Positions 11,054 to 19,875 of a DNA stretch of 34,120 bases are shown piece after piece (positions within the stretch are counted from its first letter, which is position 1; each line of letters begins with the position of its first letter). Source of the stretch: Burkholderiales bacterium (GTDB lineage: Bacteria > Pseudomonadota > Gammaproteobacteria > Burkholderiales > Burkholderiaceae). The DNA is taken from the NCBI GenBank assembly GCA_018971155.1, contig JAGXBI010000005.1:1-34120 (forward strand), given 5' to 3'. The position numbers and the translations under genes were made by a program. The notes beneath the pieces are model-generated. The model searched no databases. It had not been told where the DNA came from and saw only the letters and a list, made by a program, of their open reading frames with translations.

Positions 11054-11215
11054 TAAAATAGCGTTCTTTCGCCGTCGAAGCACCCGTTGATATGAGTGCT
11101 TCGCGTGATGCCTGCAGGGCATCGCCACGGCAACGCTCTTATCCAAAATTCATCACGCAATCGTCGCGCGGTTGTCGGGCAGCGTCCCGGCGGTCCGGCA
11201 CACAAAGGATTATTC
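11054..11215 (+). promoter_or_regulatory. suhB promoter and structured leader with candidate boxA
   Basis: -10-like TAAAAT (11054-11059); hairpins cgaagcac/gtgcttcg (11076-11083/11096-11103) and gatgcc-tgcag-ggcatc (11107-11123); CGCTCTTA (11134-11141), identical to the lambda nut boxA core; alternative pairing gcgtgatg/catcacgc (11103-11110/11151-11158). Confidence 0.5.
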
Positions 11216-12016
11216 ATGCATCCCATGCTCAACATCGCGGTCAAGGCTGCTCGCCGCGCTGGCCAGGTCATCAATCGCGCTTCGCTGGATATCGACCTGG
11301 TCCGGGTCAGCAAGAAGCAGCATAACGATTTCGTGACGGAAGTGGACAAGGCCGCCGAACAAGCCATTATCGAAACCCTGCTGACCGCCTATCCGGAGCA
11401 CGCGATTCTAGCAGAGGAGTCGGGCGCTTCCGGGCAGGACTCCGAGTTTCAGTGGATCATCGATCCGCTCGATGGCACGACCAATTTCATTCACGGCTTC
11501 CCCTATTACTGCGTGTCGATCGCGTTGGCGCACAAAGGCGTCATCAGCCAGGCGGTCATTTACGATCCGACCCGCAACGATCTGTACACCGCTTCGCGCG
11601 GGCGCGGCGCATTTCTCAACGACCGCCGACTGCGCGTGTCGCGCCGCGACAAACTGGCCGACAGCCTGATCGGCACCGGCTTTCCGTTCCGCGATCTGCA
11701 AGGCATCGATAACTACCTCAAGATGTTCGGCACGATGACCGAACACTGTGCAGGCATCCGCCGCCCGGGCGCTGCCGCGCTCGATCTGGCCAGCGTTGCC
11801 GCCGGACGACTCGACGGTTTCTTCGAACAGGGGCTCAGTCCGTGGGATATGGCGGCCGGCAGCCTGCTCATCACCGAGGCCGGCGGTCTGGTCGGCAACT
11901 ATGTCGGCGACAGCAACTTCCTGCATCATGGGGAGATTCTGGCGGGCAATCCGAAGGTCTTCGCGCAAATGGTCAAATTGCTGGAAGGCTATTCCAGCGT
12001 CAAACCGTCGGCCTGA
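11216..12016 (+). CDS. suhB: Inositol monophosphatase family protein SuhB
   Basis: [25 protein letters not shown]...ILAEESG...[17 protein letters not shown]...[17 protein letters not shown]. Confidence 0.96.
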   Translation: MHPMLNIAVKAARRAGQVINRASLDIDLVRVSKKQHNDFVTEVDKAAEQAIIETLLTAYPEHAILAEESGASGQDSEFQWIIDPLDGTTNFIHGFPYYCVSIALAHKGVISQAVIYDPTRNDLYTASRGRGAFLNDRRLRVSRRDKLADSLIGTGFPFRDLQGIDNYLKMFGTMTEHCAGIRRPGAAALDLASVAAGRLDGFFEQGLSPWDMAAGSLLITEAGGLVGNYVGDSNFLHHGEILAGNPKVFAQMVKLLEGYSSVKPSA

Positions 12017-12052
12017 AACGATGGCGCGCGGCTGGCAAGCCGGCGATCCTTG

Positions 12053-12091
12053 AAAAAAAAGCCGGTGACTGTCATGCAGCACCGGCTTTTT
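12053..12091. terminator. Bidirectional intrinsic terminator between convergent suhB and gltX
   Basis: aaaaaaaa-GCCGGTG-actgtcatgcag-CACCGGC-ttttt; stem 12061-12067/12080-12086. Confidence 0.9.
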
Positions 12092-12108
12092 CCTTGCCGT
12101 GGGGACGC

Positions 12109-13497
12109 TTAGCCGCCCAGTCGGCTCAGCACCGTCTGTCGTCCCAGCAGCGCCAGCACCGCATCGATCGACGGCGTGTGCGTCTGTCCCACGGTCAGCA
12201 GGCGCACCGGCATTGCCAGTTGGGGCATCTTCAGGCCATGCCGCGCCAGCACGGCCTTGAACGCTGCGCCGATCGCTTCCTTGCTCCACTCGACGTCGCC
12301 CAGCGCGGCGGCCAGATCGGCCAGCGCCGGCTTGACCTGCTCGCTCAGGTGCTGGGCCAGTGCTTCAGGCGCCGGCTGCGGCACCCGGTAGAACATCGCG
12401 GCGTTCTCGGCGATTTCCTTGACGGTATTGGCACGATCCTTGAGCAGGCCGACTACGCCGGCCAGCGCCGGTCCGCCGTCGGTCGACAATCCCTGCTGGG
12501 CGAGAAACGGCTGCGTCAGGCCCGCCAGCCGGTCATTGTCGGCCTGTTTGATGTAGTGGTTGTTCAACCACGCCAACTTTTCGGGGTTGTGCTGCGCCGG
12601 CGACTTGCCCAGATGCTCGAGGTCGAACCATGCGACAAACTGCTCGCGCGAAAAAATCTCCGCATCGCCATGTGCCCAACCCAATCGGGCGAGATAGTTC
12701 AATACCGCTTCGGGCAAATAGCCTTCGTCGCGGTATTGCATCACGCCCATCGCGCCATTGCGCTTGGACATTTTTTCGCCCTGGTCATTGAGCACCGTGG
12801 GCAAATGCGCGTAGACCGGGGGTTCCTTGCCCAGCGCCCGGAAAATATTGATCTGGCGCGGCGTGTTGTTGACGTGGTCGTCACCGCGAATCACGTGCGT
12901 AATGGCCATGTCCATGTCGTCGACCACTACGCAGAAATTGTAGGTCGGCGTGCCGTCGGGCCGCGCGATCACCAGGTCGTCCAGTTCCTCGTTGGAGATT
13001 TCGATGCGGCCCTTCACGGCGTCGTCCCAGACGACCGACCCGCTCAGCGGATTCCTGAACCGCAGCACCGGCGCGACACCCGGCGGCGGACTCGGCAGCA
13101 TCTTGCCGGGCTCGGGCCGCCACCGGCCGTCGTAGCGCGGCTTTTCTCCCTTGGCCCGCTGTTCGTCTCGCAGGGCGTCGAGTTCTTCGGGCGTCATGTA
13201 GCACTGATACACGTGCCCGGCCGCCAGCAACTGCTGCAGCACTTCACCGTAGCGCTCCATGCGCTGCATTTGATAGAACGGCCCTTCGTCGAAATCCAGC
13301 TCGAGCCACGCCATGCCGTCCAGGATCGCCTGCACCGCGGCCGGCGTCGAACGCTCCAGGTCGGTGTCTTCGATGCGCAGAATGAAGTCGCCATGATTGT
13401 GGCGCGCGAACGCCCATGGATACAGTGCGGAACGGATATTGCCCAAATGGATGAAGCCGGTCGGGCTGGGGGCGAAACGTGTACGGATTTTGCTCAT
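12109..13497 (-). CDS. gltX: Glutamyl-tRNA synthetase
   Basis: [39 protein letters not shown]. Conserved start at 13497. Confidence 0.98.
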   Translation of the reverse strand: MSKIRTRFAPSPTGFIHLGNIRSALYPWAFARHNHGDFILRIEDTDLERSTPAAVQAILDGMAWLELDFDEGPFYQMQRMERYGEVLQQLLAAGHVYQCYMTPEELDALRDEQRAKGEKPRYDGRWRPEPGKMLPSPPPGVAPVLRFRNPLSGSVVWDDAVKGRIEISNEELDDLVIARPDGTPTYNFCVVVDDMDMAITHVIRGDDHVNNTPRQINIFRALGKEPPVYAHLPTVLNDQGEKMSKRNGAMGVMQYRDEGYLPEAVLNYLARLGWAHGDAEIFSREQFVAWFDLEHLGKSPAQHNPEKLAWLNNHYIKQADNDRLAGLTQPFLAQQGLSTDGGPALAGVVGLLKDRANTVKEIAENAAMFYRVPQPAPEALAQHLSEQVKPALADLAAALGDVEWSKEAIGAAFKAVLARHGLKMPQLAMPVRLLTVGQTHTPSIDAVLALLGRQTVLSRLGG

Positions 13498-13527
13498 GAT
13501 AGGCCTGAAGAATTGCGGCGAGCCAAA

Positions 13528-13555
13528 CAAAAAGCCCGCGATTGGCGCGCAGGCT
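13528..13555 (-). terminator. Intrinsic terminator/attenuator-like hairpin in the gltX leader
   Basis: Minus strand AGCCTGCG-CGCCAAT-CGCGGGCT-TTTTGTTT: 8-bp stem with one G-U, followed by a U tract, about 30 nt before the gltX ATG. Confidence 0.7.
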
Positions 13556-13565
13556 GATTGTCGGG

Positions 13566-13583
13566 GGCCGCTTCGAAGCGGCC
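13566..13583. repeat. Perfect 18-bp palindrome in the gltX leader
   Basis: ggccgcttcgaagcggcc. Confidence 0.95.
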
Positions 13584-13591
13584 TGGGGACT

Positions 13592-13618
13592 CAAGCCGCC
13601 ATTATACAACCGGGCTTG
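13592..13618. promoter_or_regulatory. Inverted repeat around a TATAAT box between gltX and the AraC-family gene
   Basis: caagcc-gccattatacaaccg-ggcttg; minus-strand TATAAT at 13601-13606 inside the repeat. Confidence 0.5.
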
Positions 13619-13675
13619 TGCCGCGGATCGGGCATATACTTGGACATCCCGTTACCAGCGGACCACACGCGTCCT

Positions 13676-14440
13676 ATGTCCCATTCACCGAGCCCGGTCG
13701 CTCCTGCGGCCGTACTGGAAGTGCGGCACTACGAACCGCTCCAGAGCAGCGATCTGCACGAGCACCACCAGGTCGTCATCGGCCTGGCCGGTCGCATGGA
13801 AATCGCGCTGCCCGGCAGCGCCGGCGAAATCACCGCGCGGCGTGGCTGCGTGATTCCGGCCTGCGTGCGGCACGATTATCGGGGCGAGCGGTACAACCGC
13901 CAGCTTGTGCTGGATTTGCCGGTGTCGCGACACACCGATGGTCCATTGTTCGACGACGCGAGATTTTTCACGCTGGATCGCGACCTGGTGCATCTGGCGC
14001 ATTTCATCGCGGAAAACACGCAACGCCATCCGCAACGCCAGGCGCTGCGCCTGCGCGGCTGCCATTTGCTGCTCGATGCGCTGAACGAACGCCTGAGCCC
14101 GCAACGCACCGACGCCCGGCGCCTGGACATCGCGAGGATCGACCAGTTCATGCGCAGCCGCCTCGATGAGCCGCTGACCACCGCCCAACTGGCCGGGCTC
14201 GCGGGCCTGAGTGCGCGCCGCTTTCACGATTGCTTCGTGGCGGCTGCCGGCACCACGCCGTACCGCTATCTGCTGCGCCTGCGGCTGGAGCGCGCCGCGA
14301 CGCTGCTGCGCCAGAACACCCTGCCGCTGAGCGACATTGCGCTGGCGGTCGGCTTCAACGATCAGAGCGCGTTGACGCACGCGTTTCGCGCGGCGTACGG
14401 CATGCCGCCCGCGCAGTGGCGCAAACAGGCCATGGCGTAG
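13676..14440 (+). CDS. AraC-family transcriptional regulator
   Basis: C-terminal double HTH: IDQFMRSRLDEPLTTAQLAGLAGLSARRFHDCFVAAAGTTPYRYLLRLRLERAATLL...SDIALAVGFNDQSALTHAFRAAYGMPPAQWR. Likely start MSHSPSPVAPAAV. Confidence 0.92.
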   Translation: MSHSPSPVAPAAVLEVRHYEPLQSSDLHEHHQVVIGLAGRMEIALPGSAGEITARRGCVIPACVRHDYRGERYNRQLVLDLPVSRHTDGPLFDDARFFTLDRDLVHLAHFIAENTQRHPQRQALRLRGCHLLLDALNERLSPQRTDARRLDIARIDQFMRSRLDEPLTTAQLAGLAGLSARRFHDCFVAAAGTTPYRYLLRLRLERAATLLRQNTLPLSDIALAVGFNDQSALTHAFRAAYGMPPAQWRKQAMA

Positions 14441-14486
14441 CGCGAGCGGCGTACTGGCCCAAAAATTCGCCAGGAGCCGCCCCGCC

Positions 14487-15554
14487 TCACGCCACGATGT
14501 CGGCCAGCGCGTCGCAGAGCGCGTCGCATTCCTGGTCGGTGCCGACCGAGATGCGCAAGAATTGCGCGATACGCGGCTTGGCAAAGTGCCGCACCACGAT
14601 GTGCCGCGCCCGCAGGGCGGCGGCCAGCGTCGCGGCGTCGTGCGCCGGGTGGTGCGCGAAGACGAAGTTGGCAGCCGACGGCAACACGTCGAACCCCAGC
14701 GCGCTCAAGTGAAGCGTCAACGCATCGCGGCTCGCCATGACGGCCCGGCGGGTACGCTCGAAATGATCCCGGTCTTCGAAAGCGGCAACCGCACCGACCT
14801 GAGCCAGCCGGTCCAGCGGGTAGGAGTTGAAGCTGTTCTTGACCCGCTCCAGGCCCGCGATCAAATCGGCATGACCCAGCGCGAAGCCGACGCGCAATCC
14901 GGCCAGCGAGCGCGATTTGGAGAGCGTCTGGACCACCAGCAGATTGGGATACCGGTCGATCAGGGTCACGGCCGAGATGCCGCCGAAGTCGATGTAGGCC
15001 TCATCGACGACGACAACGGAGTCCGGATTGCCGCGCAGGATCGCTTCGACCTCCTGCAATGGCATCAGGCAACCTGTCGGCGCATTGGGATTGGGGAAGA
15101 TGATGCCGCCGTTCGGGCGCATGTAGTCGGCTGCCCGGATCGTGTATCGGTCGGTCAGCGGCACGCTCTCGTAGGCGATCTCGTACAGGCCGCAATAGAC
15201 CGGGTAGAAGCTGTACGTGATGTCGGGAAACAGAATCGGTCGGTCGTGCTTGAGCAGCGCCTGAAATACCAGTGCCAGCACTTCGTCGGACCCATTGCCC
15301 ACGAATACCTGCGCAGCGCTCAGTCCGTGATAGGCGGCAATGGTCGCCCTCAGGCGCGCGGCGTCCGGGTCGGGGTAGCGCCGCAGGCCGTCGCCGTCGT
15401 CGCCCAGCGCGTCGCGCACGGCCTGCAGCACGCGTGGCGACGGCCCATAGGGATTCTCGTTGGTATTGAGCTTGATCAGTCGTTCAAGCTGCGGTTGCTC
15501 GCCCGGCACGTAGGGTGTCAGGCGTGCAATACCGGGACTCCAGTAGCGGCTCAT
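14487..15554 (-). CDS. hisC: Histidinol-phosphate aminotransferase
   Basis: [75 protein letters not shown]-lysine region. Confidence 0.95.
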   Translation of the reverse strand: MSRYWSPGIARLTPYVPGEQPQLERLIKLNTNENPYGPSPRVLQAVRDALGDDGDGLRRYPDPDAARLRATIAAYHGLSAAQVFVGNGSDEVLALVFQALLKHDRPILFPDITYSFYPVYCGLYEIAYESVPLTDRYTIRAADYMRPNGGIIFPNPNAPTGCLMPLQEVEAILRGNPDSVVVVDEAYIDFGGISAVTLIDRYPNLLVVQTLSKSRSLAGLRVGFALGHADLIAGLERVKNSFNSYPLDRLAQVGAVAAFEDRDHFERTRRAVMASRDALTLHLSALGFDVLPSAANFVFAHHPAHDAATLAAALRARHIVVRHFAKPRIAQFLRISVGTDQECDALCDALADIVA

Positions 15555-15572
15555 GGCAGTGGCGATCGTTGG

Positions 15573-16760
15573 TCAGATATCCAGTCCGCGTGCCAGATCG
15601 GCACGGATGTCGGCAGCGTTTTCCAGCCCCACCGCGAGGCGAATCAGCCCCTCGGTAATACCCGCCGCGGCTCGTGCTTCTGGCGTAATGCGGCCATGGG
15701 TGGTGCTCGCGGGGTGGGTAATGGTGGTACGGGTGTCGCCCAGGTTACCCGTGATCGAGCAGATTTTCGTGTGATCGATCACGCGCCAGGCGTTGGCGCG
15801 CTGCTGTTCCGGGGTGTCGCCTTTGACCTCGAAGGCGACGATCGCCCCACCACTGCTTTGCTGGCGCATCGCCAGCGCGTGTTGCGGATGCGACGGCAGG
15901 CCGGGATAGTAGACACGGGCGATGCCGGGGTGCGCCTCGAGCCATCGGGCAATCTCCAGCGCATTGGCCGATTGCTGCACCATACGCAGCTTGAGCGTCT
16001 CCATGCCCTTGAGCAACACCCAGGCATTGAAGGCCGACAGGGTCGGCCCGGCGCTGCGCACGAAGGGAAATATTTTCCCCATGATGTACTCGCGGGTGCC
16101 GACCACCGCGCCGCCCAGCACACGCCCCTGGCCATCGAGGTACTTGGTCGCCGAATGCACGACCACGTCGGCGCCGAGCTTGATGGGCAGTTGCAGGGCC
16201 GGCGAACAGAAGCAGTTGTCGACCACGAACAGGGCTCCGGCCTGCTTTGCGATGCTGCCGATGGCGGCGATATCGGCAACCTCGGTCAGCGGGTTGGACG
16301 GCGTTTCCAGGAAGAACATCTTGGTGTCGGGTTCGATTGCCGCGCGCCACGCGTCGAGGTCGCTCGGATCGACGAAAGTCGTTCGGATACCAAATCGACT
16401 GAAGATCGCACTGAACATTTGCAGCGTCGAGCCGAAAATGCTTTGCGAGCTGACCAGATGATCGCCCGCGCTGAGCGTGCTCATGACCACCGACATGATC
16501 GCGCTCATGCCAGAGGCCGTTGCCATGCAGGCTTCGGCACCTTCGAGGGCCGCGAGCCGGTCCTGGAACATCGACACGGTCGGATTGGTGAAACGGGAGT
16601 AGACGAAACCCTCCTCCGATTTGGCAAAACGCTCGGCAGCCTCGGCCGCGCTCTTGAAGCAAAAACTGGAGGTCAGGAAAAGCGCTTCCGAATGCTCGTT
16701 GAAGTTGGTGCGCTCGGTGCCGGCGCGCACCGCCAGCGTATCGAAATCGAAGGCGTCCAT
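15573..16760 (-). CDS. metZ: O-succinylhomoserine sulfhydrylase
   Basis: MDAFDFDTLAVRAGTERTNFNEHSEALFLTSSFCF; Cys/Met PLP family motif VVHSATKYLDGQGRVLGG. Confidence 0.93.
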   Translation of the reverse strand: MDAFDFDTLAVRAGTERTNFNEHSEALFLTSSFCFKSAAEAAERFAKSEEGFVYSRFTNPTVSMFQDRLAALEGAEACMATASGMSAIMSVVMSTLSAGDHLVSSQSIFGSTLQMFSAIFSRFGIRTTFVDPSDLDAWRAAIEPDTKMFFLETPSNPLTEVADIAAIGSIAKQAGALFVVDNCFCSPALQLPIKLGADVVVHSATKYLDGQGRVLGGAVVGTREYIMGKIFPFVRSAGPTLSAFNAWVLLKGMETLKLRMVQQSANALEIARWLEAHPGIARVYYPGLPSHPQHALAMRQQSSGGAIVAFEVKGDTPEQQRANAWRVIDHTKICSITGNLGDTRTTITHPASTTHGRITPEARAAAGITEGLIRLAVGLENAADIRADLARGLDI

Positions 16761-16777
16761 GGAGGTATCCCTTATCA

Positions 16778-16815
16778 ATAAAAAAGCCCGTTTCGCTGGT
16801 CAGCAAAACGGGCTT
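16778..16815 (-). terminator. Intrinsic terminator just upstream of the metZ RBS (attenuator-like)
   Basis: Minus strand AAGCCCGTTT-tGCTGaccAGCg-AAACGGGCTT-TTTTA; 10-bp outer stem 16784-16793/16806-16815. Confidence 0.85.
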
Positions 16816-16832
16816 GAAATTCCATCTATCTA

Positions 16833-16896
16833 GGCCTCGCTTTAGCTGTTTCGAGGCTGGTTGCCCCGCGTCCGCAAGCTGAAATCAAATCGACGC
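16833..16896 (-). ncRNA. Candidate SAM-II-type (SAM_alpha) riboswitch aptamer upstream of metZ
   Basis: Minus RNA GCGUC-GAUUUGAUUUCAGCUUGCG-GACGC-GGGGCAACCAGCCUCG-AAACAGCUAAAG-CGAGGC. Perfect 5-bp P1 closing a 19-nt loop with AUUUG...CUUGC, then AAACA..GCUAAA downstream, resembling the remembered SAM-II consensus. Extended -10-like TGgTACACT at 16903-16911. Confidence 0.6.
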
Positions 16897-16931
16897 TCAT
16901 GCAGTGTACCACCCTGTGCCGCAACCCGCCA

Positions 16932-18461
16932 TCAGAGGCTCAGATGAGTGGCGCCCTCATCGTCCGTGCCGCCGTCAGTGCCGTCGCGGTCGCGTTGCGC
17001 GCGCGGCGACAGGCGCGCCTGCTCGAGCCGGTCGAGGTAGGCCGGGGTGACGTCGCCGGTGATGTAGTTGCCGTCGAAGCAGGATGCGTCGAAGTTGCTC
17101 AGCGCCGGATTGATGTCCATCACGGCCCGTTTCATGTCTTCGACGTCCTGGTATACCAGGGCGTCGGCGCCAATGATGCGCGCCACCTCTTCATCCGTGC
17201 GGTCGTGTGCAACCAGCTCGCTGCTGGTCGGCATATCGATGCCGTAGACGTTCGGGAATTTGACCGGCGGCGCGGCGGAGGCAAAGATCACCTTGCGGGC
17301 TCCGGCGTCGCGCGCCATCTGGACGATTTCCTGGCTGGTCGTGCCGCGCACGATCGAGTCGTCGACGATCAGCACGCATTTGTCCTTGAATTCGACGCGC
17401 ATCGCATTGAGCTTCTGGCGCACCGATTTCTTGCGTACCGCCTGGCCCGGCATGATGAAGGTGCGTCCCACGTAGCGGTTCTTGAAGAAACCCTCGCGAT
17501 AGTTGACGTTGAGCTGCTTGGCGACCTGCATGGCGGCGGGCCGGCTCGAGTCGGGAATCGGCATCACCACGTCGATCTCGTCGATCGGCAGGGTCCGCTT
17601 GATTTTTTCGGCAAGGTAGTCCCCCATGCGCAGCCGGGCGTCGTAGACCGGAACCCCGTCCAGGCACGAATCCGGCCGGGCCAGATAAACCAGCTCGAAA
17701 ATGCAGGGATTCAGGCTCGGTGCGTCGGCGCATTGCTGCGTATGCAGATTGCCATCGAGGTCGATGATGACGGCTTCGCCCGGTGCGACATCGCGCACGA
17801 AGGTGAACCCCATGCCCTCGAGCGCCACCGATTCGGAGGCAACCATCCACTCGGTACCGTTCGGGCCTTCGTGGCGGCCAAAGCACAGCGGCCGGATGCC
17901 GAAGGGGTCGCGGCATGCCAACAGGCCGAAGCCGGCAATCAGCGCGACGATCGCATAGGAGCCGCGCACGCGGCGGTGCATGCCCGAGACCGCCCGGAAC
18001 AGCCCTTCGCGCGACAGCGAGATATCGGTGCTGGCGGTTTGCAGTTCGTGCGCCAGCACGTTGAGCAGCACTTCCGAGTCGGAACTGGTGTTGATGTGGC
18101 GCCGGTCGACGCGGAACATCTCGTCCCGGAGCTGCTCCCAGTTGGTCAGGTTGCCGTTGTGCGCCATGATGATGCCGTACGGCGCGCTGACATAGAACGG
18201 CTGTGCCTCTTCGGCGCTGCTGGCCGATCCGGCCGTCGGGTAACGCACCTGCCCGATGCCGATGTTGCCTGGCAGGCTGCGCATGTTGCGCGTGCGAAAT
18301 ACGTCGCGCACCATGCCGTTGCCCTTGTGCATATGAAACGAGTTGCCGTTCGCGGTCGCGATACCGGCGGCGTCCTGTCCACGATGCTGCAACAACAGCA
18401 GGCTATCGTAAATGAACTGATTGACAGGCGATTTGGAAACTACCCCTACGATGCCGCACAT
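16932..18461 (-). CDS. purF: Amidophosphoribosyltransferase
   Basis: N-terminal MCGIVGVV (Ntn Cys nucleophile), VLIVDDSIVRGTTSQEIVQMARDAGA PRPP motif. Confidence 0.98.
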   Translation of the reverse strand: MCGIVGVVSKSPVNQFIYDSLLLLQHRGQDAAGIATANGNSFHMHKGNGMVRDVFRTRNMRSLPGNIGIGQVRYPTAGSASSAEEAQPFYVSAPYGIIMAHNGNLTNWEQLRDEMFRVDRRHINTSSDSEVLLNVLAHELQTASTDISLSREGLFRAVSGMHRRVRGSYAIVALIAGFGLLACRDPFGIRPLCFGRHEGPNGTEWMVASESVALEGMGFTFVRDVAPGEAVIIDLDGNLHTQQCADAPSLNPCIFELVYLARPDSCLDGVPVYDARLRMGDYLAEKIKRTLPIDEIDVVMPIPDSSRPAAMQVAKQLNVNYREGFFKNRYVGRTFIMPGQAVRKKSVRQKLNAMRVEFKDKCVLIVDDSIVRGTTSQEIVQMARDAGARKVIFASAAPPVKFPNVYGIDMPTSSELVAHDRTDEEVARIIGADALVYQDVEDMKRAVMDINPALSNFDASCFDGNYITGDVTPAYLDRLEQARLSPRAQRDRDGTDGGTDDEGATHLSL

Positions 18462-18493
18462 GGCATGAGTCCTTCAAAAAAACATCGAAATCT

Positions 18494-19036
18494 TCAGGTG
18501 GCGCCGCCCGATACGCGCTCACTCGGCACGTATTGCGCGACGGCGTCCGGCAGGAACGGCCTGAGCGCCTGCAACCCCTGCTCGACATAGGGCCGCAGCA
18601 GCGATTGTTGCCAGAACGGTTGCCGCGGCGCATCGGTCAAGCGGGCGGCGCACACCAGAATCATCAGGATCACAACGCCGCGCACAACGCCGAACAACAT
18701 GCCCAGGCCACGATCGGCGGGCCGCAGGCCGGAAATCTCAGCCAGCTTGCCCAGCAGGGTATTGACGATACCGGCCAGAAACACTACCGCCACGAACACC
18801 AGCACGAACGCCAGCAAACCTTGAGTTACCTCGCGCCCGGGCAGATCGCCGGGCAGCCAGCGGGCAATCGTGGGGGCCAGGGCCCGCGCCACGAAAAATG
18901 CCACCACCCAGCCGATCAGGGCGAATACTTCGCGCAGGAATCCACGCCACATCCCCAGCAGCATCGACCCGGCCACGATCACCAGCGCGAGATAATCGAC
19001 ACTGGTCAGAATGGCACCATGAGTCGCGCCGACCAA
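18494..19036 (-). CDS. cvpA: CvpA family membrane protein
   Basis: VDYLALVIVAGSMLLGMWRGFLREVFALIGWVVAFFVAR; position upstream of purF. Confidence 0.9.
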   Translation of the reverse strand: MVGATHGAILTSVDYLALVIVAGSMLLGMWRGFLREVFALIGWVVAFFVARALAPTIARWLPGDLPGREVTQGLLAFVLVFVAVVFLAGIVNTLLGKLAEISGLRPADRGLGMLFGVVRGVVILMILVCAARLTDAPRQPFWQQSLLRPYVEQGLQALRPFLPDAVAQYVPSERVSGGAT

Positions 19037-19037
19037 C

Positions 19038-19805
19038 TCAGGAGACCTCGGCTATCTGTGCCTGCAGGCCGATGCGGCGCACCTGGCGCGCCGCATCCTC
19101 GGCACTGGCTTTGTCCTTGAACGGCCCGGCCCGCAACAGGAAAAGCGTGCGGCCATTGATCTTGCGCTGTTCGACGTAGCTCGGCACTTTGGCGGCTTTC
19201 AGTTTGCTCAGCCAGTTCATGGCGCGCTGGTGATCGGCAAACGCGCCGATGCGAATGACGAAATGGCCGGCCTTGTCTGCGGCGGGCGTGGTGGTCGTAG
19301 CGGCCGGCGCGGGCTTGCTCGCCTGCGGCTCGGCTTGCGCCGGCGCCGGTTTGTCCGTCACGACCGGCGCCACGGTGCGCGGCGCCGCACTGGGCGCCGC
19401 CCTGTCGGCTTTGTCGGACGGCGTGGCGGCCGGCGGATTGGCTGGCGAGCCTGATTTGGCGGCGTCCGGCACGACGCTCTCGCCCTTGTCCAGGCTTTGC
19501 TGCGCCGGCGCGACCGACACCGGGGGCATGGCCTGGTTCTGATTCGGAATTTCGATCGCGATGTCGCCGGTCGCTGGCTTCGGCTTGGAGTCGAGCACCA
19601 TCGGCAGCACGATGACGGCCGCCAGCACAAGCGCCAGCGCGCCCACCAGGCGGCGCCGCGCACGCTGCTTTTCGGGCAACAAGGGGTCGACCTGCGGGTG
19701 CGCGCTATATTCGCCCGCTGCCGCGGTGCGCGGCGTGCGGGCGCGGCTGCCGCGCTTGGGAGTCACAGATTCGACTTCTTTTTTGCGGAAGGAGAACAAT
19801 CCCAT
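19038..19805 (-). CDS. SPOR-domain protein (DedD-like)
   Basis: N-terminal TM segment, Ala/Pro-rich linker, C-terminal SPOR domain FVIRIGAFADHQRAMNWLSKLKAAKVPSYVEQRKINGRTLFLLRAGPFKDKASAE. Confidence 0.9.
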   Translation of the reverse strand: MGLFSFRKKEVESVTPKRGSRARTPRTAAAGEYSAHPQVDPLLPEKQRARRRLVGALALVLAAVIVLPMVLDSKPKPATGDIAIEIPNQNQAMPPVSVAPAQQSLDKGESVVPDAAKSGSPANPPAATPSDKADRAAPSAAPRTVAPVVTDKPAPAQAEPQASKPAPAATTTTPAADKAGHFVIRIGAFADHQRAMNWLSKLKAAKVPSYVEQRKINGRTLFLLRAGPFKDKASAEDAARQVRRIGLQAQIAEVS

Positions 19806-19875
19806 GGCGAGGCTCAGGTCGTGGCGGGAAAACCGGCGTTAGCCGTCATGCGCCCAATTCCAGTGTGTCGGTCAT

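Noticed and set aside
11842-13557. 571-aa plus-strand ORF opposite gltX
   Set aside because: Starts inside suhB in another frame, runs through the suhB/gltX terminator and antisense to gltX; no recognisable domain.
14562-16781. 739-aa plus-strand ORF opposite hisC and metZ
   Set aside because: Antisense shadow of hisC and metZ; no domain signature.
16899-18590. 563-aa plus-strand ORF opposite purF
   Set aside because: Covers purF in antisense; composition typical of GC-driven shadow ORFs.
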